Shown: one piece after another, positions 1-9,654 of the stretch | Layout of the letters: each line of letters starts with the position of its first letter | How positions within the stretch are numbered: the stretch's first letter is position 1 | Assembly (NCBI RefSeq): GCF_014648995.1 | Contig: NZ_BMSE01000002.1 | Coordinates: 682,001-746,000 of the forward strand | Reading direction: 5' to 3' | Source: Streptomyces massasporeus | Lineage (GTDB): Bacteria > Actinomycetota > Actinomycetes > Streptomycetales > Streptomycetaceae | DNA: 64,000 bases | The notes under the pieces: model-generated | The model's input: only the letters and a program-made list of their open reading frames with translations | Databases searched by the model: none | What the model was told of the DNA's origin: nothing | Made by a program: the position numbers and the translations under genes

Positions 1-609
1 CTCATGGCCTACGGCGAACAGCGCACCGGCCACCCGGACTGCTCCGCCTTCGTGCTGGTGAAGGTCTCCACCGGCATCGGCGCCGGGGTCGTGGTGGACG
101 GCGCGCTGTTCCGGGGCATCGACGGCGGCGCCGGCGACATCGGGCACATCCGGGTGCCGGAGGGCGCCGAGGCGCTGTGCCGGTGCGGTTCCTACGGCTG
201 CCTGGCCGCCGTCGCGAGTGGCGGCGCCGTGGCGCGGCGGCTGGCGGAGGCCGGGGTGCCGGCGGCCTCCGGCTCGGACGTACGGGATCTGCTGGCGTCC
301 GGGCACCCGGAGGCGGTCGGACTCGCCCGGGAGGCCGGGCGCCGGGTCGGGGACGTCCTCGCGACGGTCGTGACGCTGCTCAACCCCGGCGTGCTGATGA
401 TCGCCGGGGATCTGGCCGGAACTCCCTTCCTGACAGGGGTGCGCGAACTGCTGTACCAGCGGGCGCTGCCCCGCTCCACGGCCCACCTGGAGGTGGTCAC
501 CGCGCGGCTGGGTGAGCGGGCCGCGCTGGTGGGAGCCGGTGCCATGGTCGTGGAGCACCTCTACGCGCCCGAGCGGGTCGAGGAGCGGCTGCGTGTGCTC
601 GGGGTGTGA
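1..609 (+). CDS. ROK family protein, 5' end cut off by the window
   Basis: The frame is open from the first base, so the true start lies outside the window. The visible 202 residues are the C-terminal part of a ROK (repressor, ORF, kinase) protein: a sugar-kinase core block KVSTGIGAGVVVDG, followed by GAGDIGHI and the ROK zinc motif CRCGSYGCL. ROK proteins are either cytoplasmic sugar kinases (glucokinase, N-acetylglucosamine kinase) or sugar-responsive repressors with an N-terminal winged helix. The part that would decide between them (N-terminal ATP/HTH region and catalytic Asp) is missing, so kinase versus repressor cannot be settled. The gene is followed by a 406-bp non-coding stretch before ppdK and is unlikely to be cotranscribed with it. 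Confidence 0.85.
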   Translation, partial: LMAYGEQRTGHPDCSAFVLVKVSTGIGAGVVVDGALFRGIDGGAGDIGHIRVPEGAEALCRCGSYGCLAAVASGGAVARRLAEAGVPAASGSDVRDLLASGHPEAVGLAREAGRRVGDVLATVVTLLNPGVLMIAGDLAGTPFLTGVRELLYQRALPRSTAHLEVVTARLGERAALVGAGAMVVEHLYAPERVEERLRVLGV

Positions 610-697
610 CGGCCGTGTTTCGGTCCCGGGACGCGTCCGCATGGTGAAATCCCGGCGGCTGTGGCAGCGTGATTCTCGCCACCCCTGATAAGGGTTG

Positions 698-711
698 CGC
701 TCAGATGAGCG
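698..711. promoter_or_regulatory. Imperfect palindrome, first copy of a repeated site
   Basis: CGCTCAGATGAGCG has six-base arms CGCTCA/TGAGCG around GA. The identical 14-mer recurs 102 bp further on at 800-813, with a 29-bp perfect palindrome between the copies. Exact recurrence within the leader of ppdK suggests a protein-binding site. The regulator is unknown. Confidence 0.45.
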
Positions 712-734
712 GATCTTGAGCGGCTGCACTTCTC

Positions 735-763
735 CAAAGGGTGGCACTGAGTGCCACCCTTTG
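735..763. promoter_or_regulatory. Perfect 29-bp palindrome upstream of ppdK
   Basis: Arms CAAAGGGTGGCACT and AGTGCCACCCTTTG are exact reverse complements around a single G at 749. A one-base loop is sterically poor for an RNA hairpin, so a dimeric repressor operator (TetR-like symmetry) is more likely than a terminator. A terminator for the ROK gene cannot be excluded. It lies about 250 bp upstream of the ppdK start. Confidence 0.55.
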
Positions 764-799
764 ATCGTTCATCGAGCGAAATCAAATGTGCGGAAACTC

Positions 800-813
800 C
801 GCTCAGATGAGCG
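800..813. promoter_or_regulatory. Imperfect palindrome, second copy of a repeated site
   Basis: This is an exact second copy of CGCTCAGATGAGCG (first copy at 698-711). The rest of 610-1015 shows no convincing open frame. It contains these three symmetric sites and a GAGGAG ribosome-binding site at the 3' end. Confidence 0.45.
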
Positions 814-1015
814 ATTGGTGAGCCTCAGGAAGGCTCTTGCGTTCAAGAAGTGAAAACATGCGGCTGCGATCGCTTGCTCAGCCTTGACTTTCGATCCGCT
901 GGCGGACGAGTGGTTACAGGCGCATGACGCACGAGTGGACGTACCCAGACGCCTTTGATCTGGGTATGTTCCTGCCCGTCAGGGCAGCCACCGCGTCCTC
1001 GAGGAGTCGAGACCC

Positions 1016-3763
<2,748 letters not shown>

Positions 3764-3837
3764 CCCGGGGGTAGAGAACCCGGAGCCGTCGGCGGTCCCC
3801 GACCCTCACCGATCGCGGCGGCTCCGGCGCACGAGGA

Positions 3838-3877
3838 AGAGCGGGGCGGCACCTGTGCGGAGGTGCCGCCCCGCTCT
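3838..3877. terminator. Bidirectional hairpin terminator between ppdK and the NUDIX gene
   Basis: A perfect 17-bp stem (arms 3838-3854 and 3861-3877) with loop GTGCGG lies between two convergent genes. There is no long T tract, as is usual in Streptomyces. It would act on either strand. Confidence 0.8.
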
Positions 3878-3919
3878 CGCGCGTTCCGTCCCCGCGTTCC
3901 GTTCAGGGCCCGGCGACGG

Positions 3920-4438
3920 TCACCGCGGCAGGCCGTCGCGCAGGCACACGACCGTGCCGGTGCGGGCCGCGGTCAGCAGGGCGGCGAGCGTGGGCAGCCC
4001 GGTCGCCAGCGGGGTGGACTCCAGGTCGGCGAGGGCGAACAGGCCGTGGTGGTCGTGCTCCGAGCTGCGCCGGACGGGCTGCCCGGCCGGGAGCCTGCCG
4101 CCGTGGAAGTAGAAGTCGATCACCGGCCCCGTGCCCAGCACATCCGCCCGGTGGTCGTACCCGATGAACCGCAGGTCCTCTTCCAGGACGATGCCGGTCT
4201 CCTCGTGCAGTTCGCGCCGGGCGGCGCCGACGGGGTCCTCGCCGTGGTCGAGCATGCCGCCGGGCAGCCCCCAGAGGCCCGCGGCGGGCTGGCCCCCGGC
4301 GTAGCGCAGCAGCAGGAGCCGGTCCTCGGTGTCGAGCAGCAGGACGCAGGACGCGACGATGGTCTGCGGCAGCGTCTTGACCCACTCGGCACGGGGCAGC
4401 ACACCCGGCGCGTTCGGGGCGGGCACGGTCGTGTCCAC
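3920..4438 (-). CDS. NUDIX hydrolase
   Basis: This 172-aa protein has a full Nudix box, G-x5-E-x7-REUxEExGU, seen as GGMLDHGEDP followed by RRELHEETGI around residues 68-90. Such enzymes hydrolyse nucleoside diphosphates linked to another moiety, using Mg2+ held by the REUxEE glutamates. Substrate cannot be read from sequence; a house-cleaning or NADH/ADP-ribose role is typical. The GTG start at 4438 follows GGAAGGAA. It is a single gene, convergent with ppdK and upstream of nothing obvious in the same operon. Confidence 0.88.
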   Translation of the reverse strand: MDTTVPAPNAPGVLPRAEWVKTLPQTIVASCVLLLDTEDRLLLLRYAGGQPAAGLWGLPGGMLDHGEDPVGAARRELHEETGIVLEEDLRFIGYDHRADVLGTGPVIDFYFHGGRLPAGQPVRRSSEHDHHGLFALADLESTPLATGLPTLAALLTAARTGTVVCLRDGLPR

Positions 4439-4531
4439 TACGGTGTTCCTTCCGTCGGCTGGGCAGCCCGGAACGAACTGCCCCGAACGGTGGAACGGCC
4501 GGGCCCGCCGATGGTCACCGGCACGCCGGGC

Positions 4532-5017
4532 TCAGATGTCGCAGGCGACCCCGTCGTTGTCCCGGTCCAGGTGGGAGGCGTACCCGGGCTCACCCCGGTG
4601 GATGGGGGCGGCCCCGGCGGCCCGGACCTCGCTGCAGTTGCCGTAGTACACGTCCGCGCCGCCCCCGGAGCCACCGTCGTCGGACCCGCCGCCCGCCGCC
4701 GGCTGTGCGGTGACCGTGGTGGTGACCTTGACGGTCTTCGTGGCGGTGACGGTGGGAGCGGGCTCCGGCTCCTTCGCGGGCGGCGTCGCGGTGGCGGTGG
4801 CCGTCGTGGTGACCGTGACGGTCGGCCGGGGCTCGGCGGACGCGGGCTTCGCGTCGTCCGTGGTCTTCCCGCCGCTCGCGCCGATGCCGATGCCGATGAA
4901 CAGGGCCAGCCCGAGGGCGGGCAGCGCGTAGCGCTTCCGGGCCCAGCGGGGTGCCGGTCCGCCGGGCTGCGGCACCGGCGGCGGTGCGGGGTACGGGCCG
5001 GTGTACGGATGGGTCAT
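4532..5017 (-). CDS. Membrane-anchored Excalibur calcium-binding domain protein
   Basis: This 161-aa protein has a Pro/Tyr-rich cytoplasmic head, one membrane helix (about residues 28-50, LPALGLALFIGIGIGA), a long Thr/Val/Ala-rich low-complexity stalk and a C-terminal Excalibur domain ending in DRDNDGVACD, the EF-hand-like calcium loop. The ATG at 5017 is preferred to the ATG at 5023 because the GGGGGG run then sits at a normal distance. Excalibur domains occur on extracellular nucleases and wall-associated actinobacterial proteins. No enzymatic domain is visible here, so the role is probably cell-surface and otherwise unknown. Confidence 0.85.
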   Translation of the reverse strand: MTHPYTGPYPAPPPVPQPGGPAPRWARKRYALPALGLALFIGIGIGASGGKTTDDAKPASAEPRPTVTVTTTATATATPPAKEPEPAPTVTATKTVKVTTTVTAQPAAGGGSDDGGSGGGADVYYGNCSEVRAAGAAPIHRGEPGYASHLDRDNDGVACDI

Positions 5018-5126
5018 GGTCATCCCCCCAGGGCTGGTACGTGAGGGGATGACCGTAGGACCGGGCGGCCCGGCGTGAGGAAGGAGTGGCCAACTTGTGA
5101 TGGTTGCGTGAAGCCCGCCTCGTCGG

Positions 5127-6284
5127 CTACGAGCGGAACGGGCCCGTCACCTCGTACGTGATGCCGGCCGAGGACGAGCCGCTGGTGCCGCGCTGGCTGG
5201 AGAAGTAGAGGCGGGTGCCGTCCGGGGAGAAGGCGGGGCCGGTGATCTCCGAGGCCGACTGGCCGTCGATGCGCAGGAACGAGGCGACGACGTCGTCCGG
5301 GGTGATCACGCAGATCTCCATGTTCCCGCCGTCCTCGGCGACGAACAGGTCGCCTGAGGAGGTGCCGGTGATGTTGTCGACGCCGGTGAGCGGGGCCGTG
5401 CCGTTGACGAGGGAATCGTCGTAGGCCAGCTCGTAGGTGTGGTCGAGGAGGTTGAGCTGCCAGACGCGGTTGTCGCCCTTGGTGGTGAACCAGACCGTGT
5501 CGTTCGCGTAGTGGCAGCCCTCGCCGCCGTTGAAGGACTTCGAGCCGGAGACCTGGGAGCGGGTGGCGGTGGGGGAGCCGTCCGGGTCGGGGACGTCGGT
5601 CCAGGTGAAGGAGCCGCTGGTGGCGCTGCCCGCGACCATCACCTGGAGTGTGCCGGACGACAGGTCGCCCCAGGTCGTCGGGACGAAGCGGTAGAAGCGG
5701 CCGTTCGTCTCGTCCTCGGTCAGGTAGATCACCCTGCGCACCGGGTCGGCCGCCGCCGCCTCGTGCTTGAAGCGGCCCATCGCCGCGCGCTGCGCCGCCG
5801 CGTTCACGCCCCACGGGTCGGTCTCGTAGACGTAGCCGAGGGACACCTCCTCGCAGGACAGCCACGTGTTCCACGGCGTCTTGCCGCCCGCGCAGTTCTG
5901 GCGGGTGCCCGAGAGGATGCGGTACGCGCCGGTGATCGCGCCCGTCGACGAGAACGTCACCGCGCTCGCGCCGCCCGAGGGGTTGATCTCGGAGTTGGAG
6001 ACATAGATCCAGCCCGTGCCGTCGGCGTAACAAGCGCCGCCGTCCGGGGCGTTGTGCCAGGTGTACGACGTGGTCCCGACCCGCTGGCCCGACCGGGCTA
6101 TGACGCGGCTGGTGAAGCCGGCGGGGAGTCTGATGCCGTTGGTGTCCGGGGAACCCAGCGGCCCGTAGGGGCCGGTGCCGGGCTGTGCCGGGGCCGCGTA
6201 CGCGGCCCCGCGCCACAGGGTTCCGCCCAGAGCGGCCGATGTGCCGCCGAGGACGGCCGCACGCAGGAGGCTACGACGTTCCAC
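5127..6284 (-). CDS. Tat-exported PhoX-like phosphatase (DUF839)
   Basis: This 385-aa secreted protein starts with a Tat signal (ERRSLLRAAVLGG at residues 2-14, then an Ala-rich h-region and AYAAPA cleavage site). The body matches PhoX/DUF839 beta-propeller alkaline phosphatases, which use Fe/Ca centres to release phosphate from organic esters; recognisable blocks are WNTWLSCEE and GGEGCHY. The GTG at 6284 is preferred over the much longer open frame because GGAG lies 5-6 bases upstream and the Tat signal begins immediately. I found no clear PHO box in the 190 bp upstream, so phosphate control is not shown by the sequence. Confidence 0.85.
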   Translation of the reverse strand: MERRSLLRAAVLGGTSAALGGTLWRGAAYAAPAQPGTGPYGPLGSPDTNGIRLPAGFTSRVIARSGQRVGTTSYTWHNAPDGGACYADGTGWIYVSNSEINPSGGASAVTFSSTGAITGAYRILSGTRQNCAGGKTPWNTWLSCEEVSLGYVYETDPWGVNAAAQRAAMGRFKHEAAAADPVRRVIYLTEDETNGRFYRFVPTTWGDLSSGTLQVMVAGSATSGSFTWTDVPDPDGSPTATRSQVSGSKSFNGGEGCHYANDTVWFTTKGDNRVWQLNLLDHTYELAYDDSLVNGTAPLTGVDNITGTSSGDLFVAEDGGNMEICVITPDDVVASFLRIDGQSASEITGPAFSPDGTRLYFSSQRGTSGSSSAGITYEVTGPFRS

Positions 6285-6474
6285 TCTCGCTCCAAGAGGT
6301 GCCGTATCGCCCCGCCGCCGGTCGACGGCGGGGTCGTGCGTGGGGGGAGGCGGAAAGGACGCTAGAGGTACCGGATTGACGGGGCGTGGACAACTCGTGG
6401 CCGTGGGGCGGCATGCTGTGTACCGCCTGTGCCCCATGGCCCGGTCGGGCAGCGCGGGAACCTTCCGTACTCGC

Positions 6475-7962
6475 CTACGCCGGCAACGCCGGGGCCTGCC
6501 GTCTCGGCCTCCTCGGGCGGTCCCCGCCCGGCTCGGGGGTGCCCTCGCCCGGCGGTCGCGCGGACGGCAGCCGGATCACCACGTCCAGACCGCCGGTCGC
6601 CGCCGCGCGCAGCGCCGCCTCGCCGCCGCTGGCGTGGGCGAGGCGCTGCACCAGGGCGAGACCGAGACCCGTACCGCCCTTCGGGGCGCCCGGGGCACGC
6701 CAGAAGCGGTCGAAGGCCCGGGCCCGCTGCTCCTCCGTCATGCCCGGCCCCTCGTCGGTGACATGCAGGTCGACCCAGCGGGGCCGGCTGTCGCGCAACG
6801 CCCGCCGGGGCGGGGCCTGGAGCCGCAGCTCGATGGTGACGGTGCTGCCCGCCGGGGACGCCCGCAGGGCGTTGGACAGCAGGTTGTCCATGATCTGCTC
6901 GACGGCCCCCGGCACCGCGAGCACCGGGCCCACGCTCCCCGCGAAGAGCACGAGGGAGACGTGCTCCCGGGCGAACAGCGGCTGCCAGGTGCGGTGCCGC
7001 TCCGCGCAGACCGCGCCCAGGTCGACGGTGGTGGGGATGGCCGCGTGCTCCTCCAGCCGGGCCATGGCCAGCAGGTGCTCGACCATGCGGGCCAGCCGGT
7101 CCGTCTCGGTGACGGCGGCGGTGAGGCTGCCCCGGGCCCGGGCGGCGATGTCCGGCTCCAGGTTCTCCAGGCGCAGCCGCAGCGCCGCCAGCGGGGTCTT
7201 CAGCTGGTGCGAGGCCTCGCCCGCGAACGCCCGCTGGGACGCCAGCAGATGGGCGAGCCGGGCCGCCGTGTGGTTGAACGCGGCCGCCAGACTGCGTACT
7301 TCCGGCGGCCCCTTCGTGATCGTCACCGGCGCGAACCGGCCGCCCTCGGCCAAGTCGTGCGTGGCCTGCTCCAGTTCACGGATGGGGCGGCCCGCCCAGC
7401 GGGCGAAGGCGAAACCGACCCCGGCGACCGCCGTCAGCACGGCGAACCCGCCCAGTGCGAGCAGCAGCCAGACGTGGTGCACCCGCTCGTGGACCGTCCT
7501 CGTCGGCACCGTCAGCCACACCGCACCCACCGGCCGCGCCTCCTGTCCGACCGGCGCGGCCACCGACAGATACTCCACCCCGCCGATCGTGGAAGTCCGG
7601 ACGTCCACCGTCGACGTGCCGCGCAGCGCGGCCGCGATGCCCGGCCGGGCGGCCAGGGTGCCGGACATCCCGGCGTCCAGCCGGTGCGAGGCGGCGAGCA
7701 GCGTGCCCGCCGCGTCGACGATCACGACCTTGCCTCCGATGCGCTGCGCACAGTGCGCCACACGCCCGGGCAGGTCCCGCTCGGCCCGCCCCGCCGCGAG
7801 GGACAGCGCGGCGTACGCGGACACCGACTCGGCCTCGTCCTTCGCCGCGTTGACGACCTGCTCCCGCTCGCCGCGCGAGTACACGAAACCCAGTGGGATC
7901 TCCAGGCAGAGCAGCACCAGCGCCGCGAGGCTGAGGTAGCTGAGCAGCAGCCGGCGGGTCAC
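6475..7962 (-). CDS. Sensor histidine kinase of a two-component pair
   Basis: This 495-aa inner-membrane kinase has helices at about 5-27 and 164-186 enclosing a roughly 135-residue extracytoplasmic sensor, then HAMP, a HisKA box with phospho-acceptor His252 (SHQLKTPLAA), an N-box (DNLLSNALRAS), and G-boxes DEGPGMTEEQ and GGTGLGLALV. The GTG at 7962 overlaps the stop of the response-regulator gene as GTGA, indicating translational coupling. The much longer open frame extending upstream is antisense-type artefact over the regulator gene. The signal sensed is unknown. Confidence 0.92.
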   Translation of the reverse strand: MTRRLLLSYLSLAALVLLCLEIPLGFVYSRGEREQVVNAAKDEAESVSAYAALSLAAGRAERDLPGRVAHCAQRIGGKVVIVDAAGTLLAASHRLDAGMSGTLAARPGIAAALRGTSTVDVRTSTIGGVEYLSVAAPVGQEARPVGAVWLTVPTRTVHERVHHVWLLLALGGFAVLTAVAGVGFAFARWAGRPIRELEQATHDLAEGGRFAPVTITKGPPEVRSLAAAFNHTAARLAHLLASQRAFAGEASHQLKTPLAALRLRLENLEPDIAARARGSLTAAVTETDRLARMVEHLLAMARLEEHAAIPTTVDLGAVCAERHRTWQPLFAREHVSLVLFAGSVGPVLAVPGAVEQIMDNLLSNALRASPAGSTVTIELRLQAPPRRALRDSRPRWVDLHVTDEGPGMTEEQRARAFDRFWRAPGAPKGGTGLGLALVQRLAHASGGEAALRAAATGGLDVVIRLPSARPPGEGTPEPGGDRPRRPRRQAPALPA

Positions 7963-8831
7963 GAAGAGGCCACCTGCGCGGTCGGCCCCGTGTGCACCGC
8001 CAGCCGGAAACCGACGCCCCGCAGCGTCCTGATCCACGCCGGGTGCCCCAACTTGCGGCGCAGCGCGGCCACATGGACGTCCAGGGTCTTGGTCGGGCCG
8101 TCGTAGTGCGGGTCCCAGACCCGGTCGAGGATCTGCTGCCGCGAGTAGACCGCGCCCGGGTCCTCGCTGAGCAGCGCCAGCAGGTCGAACTCCTTGGGCG
8201 TGAGCAGGACGGGGGCGTCGCCGACCCAGACCTGGCGGGTACGGCGGTCCACGACGAGCGGGCCCGGGTCGTGCGGCGCTTCGGGGGCGGGGTCGTGCGC
8301 GGCGGTCGCGGGGGGTTCGTAGGAGAGGGCCGGGGCCGGTTCGTACGCGGGGGCGGGAGCAGGTTCGTAGGCGGGCGACGGAGTCGGTTCGTACGCGGGG
8401 GCCGGGGCCGGTTCGAACGGCGGTGGCTCGGGGACGCTCCGGGCGCCCGGGGCCTCGGGGAACGCCTGCTGGGCGCGTTGCGTGCGACGGGTCACCGCGC
8501 GGACCCGGGCGACCAGTTCCCGCACGCTGAATGGTTTCGCCAGGTAGTCGTCGGCGCCCAGTTCCAGGCCCAGCACACGATCGGCCTCCTCGCCGCGTGC
8601 GCTGAGGATGACGATGGGCACGTCCGAGACCCGCCGGATGCCGCGACAGACGTCGATGCCGTCCATGTCCGGCAGCCCCAGGTCGAGCAGGACGACGTCG
8701 TTGTACGGGCCTCTCAGACCCTCCGTGCCGGTGGCGACGTGGTCGACCGCCAGTCCGAAGTTGCCGAGCCCTTCCATGAGCGGCTCGGCGATCGTCTCGT
8801 CGTCTTCGATGAGCAGCACTCGTAGGCCCAT
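7959..8831 (-). CDS. OmpR/PhoB-type response regulator with a repetitive interdomain linker
   Basis: This 290-aa cytoplasmic DNA-binding regulator has a receiver domain at 1-118 (acidic D10/D11, phospho-acceptor Asp50 in LLDLGLPDMDG, Lys99 in AKPFS) and a C-terminal winged helix at about 192-285 (RQVWVGDAPVLLTPKEFDLL). Between them sits a Pro/Ala linker of about 70 residues built from AYEPAPAP-like units; typical linkers are 10-20 residues. The ATG at 8831 has GGAGAGACAGGA upstream. It is first gene of a two-gene operon with the kinase, divergent from the carbonic anhydrase gene. Confidence 0.93.
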   Translation of the reverse strand: MGLRVLLIEDDETIAEPLMEGLGNFGLAVDHVATGTEGLRGPYNDVVLLDLGLPDMDGIDVCRGIRRVSDVPIVILSARGEEADRVLGLELGADDYLAKPFSVRELVARVRAVTRRTQRAQQAFPEAPGARSVPEPPPFEPAPAPAYEPTPSPAYEPAPAPAYEPAPALSYEPPATAAHDPAPEAPHDPGPLVVDRRTRQVWVGDAPVLLTPKEFDLLALLSEDPGAVYSRQQILDRVWDPHYDGPTKTLDVHVAALRRKLGHPAWIRTLRGVGFRLAVHTGPTAQVASS

Positions 8832-8859
8832 ACGTCCTGTCTCTCCGTGAAACCGGCAT

Positions 8860-8940
8860 GAATCCGGGCAGGATGAATTCACATTCCCTGCCACGGAGTT
8901 CACACGCTACAAGAAGACGCTGCGTCTGGGAATCCGGGCA
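8860..8940. promoter_or_regulatory. Direct repeats in the response-regulator/carbonic-anhydrase divergent promoter region
   Basis: GAATCCGGGCA occurs exactly at 8860-8870 and 8930-8940, 70 bp apart, each followed by an AT-richer stretch (GATGAATTCACATT and AAGAATGTTCAATT). The 217-bp divergent region is notably poorer in G+C than its surroundings, as expected for promoters. The sites are candidates for autoregulation by the adjacent response regulator, which is inference. Confidence 0.35.
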
Positions 8941-9048
8941 AAGAATGTTCAATTGCTGGCCGGGCTCTGGAGTTTGCTTAACCTTCTGCTGTAGGTCGGC
9001 GGTCTACGGTGGGGTGCACAGGATGAACTCCCAGCTCAGGAGGCTGCC

Positions 9049-9654
9049 TTGAAGGCTTTGCTGGATCGTGCCCGCACGTTCAGGACGCGCGTCGATTTCG
9101 ACAGCGCCGCATACCGGAAACTGGCCGAAGGGCAATATCCGGAGGCGCTGTTCATTACCTGCTCGGACTCGCGTGTCATACCCGCGATGATCACGGGTGC
9201 ACAGCCCGGTGAGATATTCGAGTTGCGGAACGCGGGCAATATCGTGCCGCCCTACGGACGGCCCGGGGCCTGTGGAGAGGCGGCCACCATCGAGTACGCG
9301 CTGGAGGTGCTCGGGGTTCAGGACATCGTGGTGTGCGGTCACTCACACTGCGGTGCGATGGGTGCGCTGAAGTCCGGCGACGACCTCTCGTCCCTGCCCG
9401 GCGTGGACGCCTGGCTCCGCCTGGCCCGCCCGGAGCTGACCTCCGTACTGGAGACCGCGCCGGACGACCCGTCCCTGCCGGAGGTCTCCCAGGGCAATGT
9501 CGTCAACCAGCTGGCGGCCCTGCGGAGTTACCCCGTGGTGCGGCAACGCCTCGACTCGGGCCGGCTCCGGCTGCACGGCTGGTACTACGAGGTCGACACC
9601 GGCTTCGTCTACGAACTCGGCGACGAGGGCGACTTCCGGGTGCACGCCGCGTGA
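9049..9654 (+). CDS. Beta-class carbonic anhydrase
   Basis: This 201-aa enzyme hydrates CO2 to bicarbonate. Zinc ligands are in family positions: Cys38 and Asp40 with Arg42 (CSDSR), His98 and Cys101 (GHSHCGA). The TTG start at 9049 is chosen because a perfect AGGAGG lies at 9038-9043, five bases upstream. The gene overlaps the following SulP transporter gene by GTGA, so the pair is translationally coupled and probably works as an inorganic-carbon unit. An out-of-frame short frame (ATG at 9023, MNSQLRRLP) ends exactly at this start codon. Confidence 0.93.
   Translation: MKALLDRARTFRTRVDFDSAAYRKLAEGQYPEALFITCSDSRVIPAMITGAQPGEIFELRNAGNIVPPYGRPGACGEAATIEYALEVLGVQDIVVCGHSHCGAMGALKSGDDLSSLPGVDAWLRLARPELTSVLETAPDDPSLPEVSQGNVVNQLAALRSYPVVRQRLDSGRLRLHGWYYEVDTGFVYELGDEGDFRVHAA

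Noticed and set aside
6285..6474. PHO box before the PhoX-like gene
   Set aside because: I looked for GTTCACC-type direct repeats and found no convincing pair.
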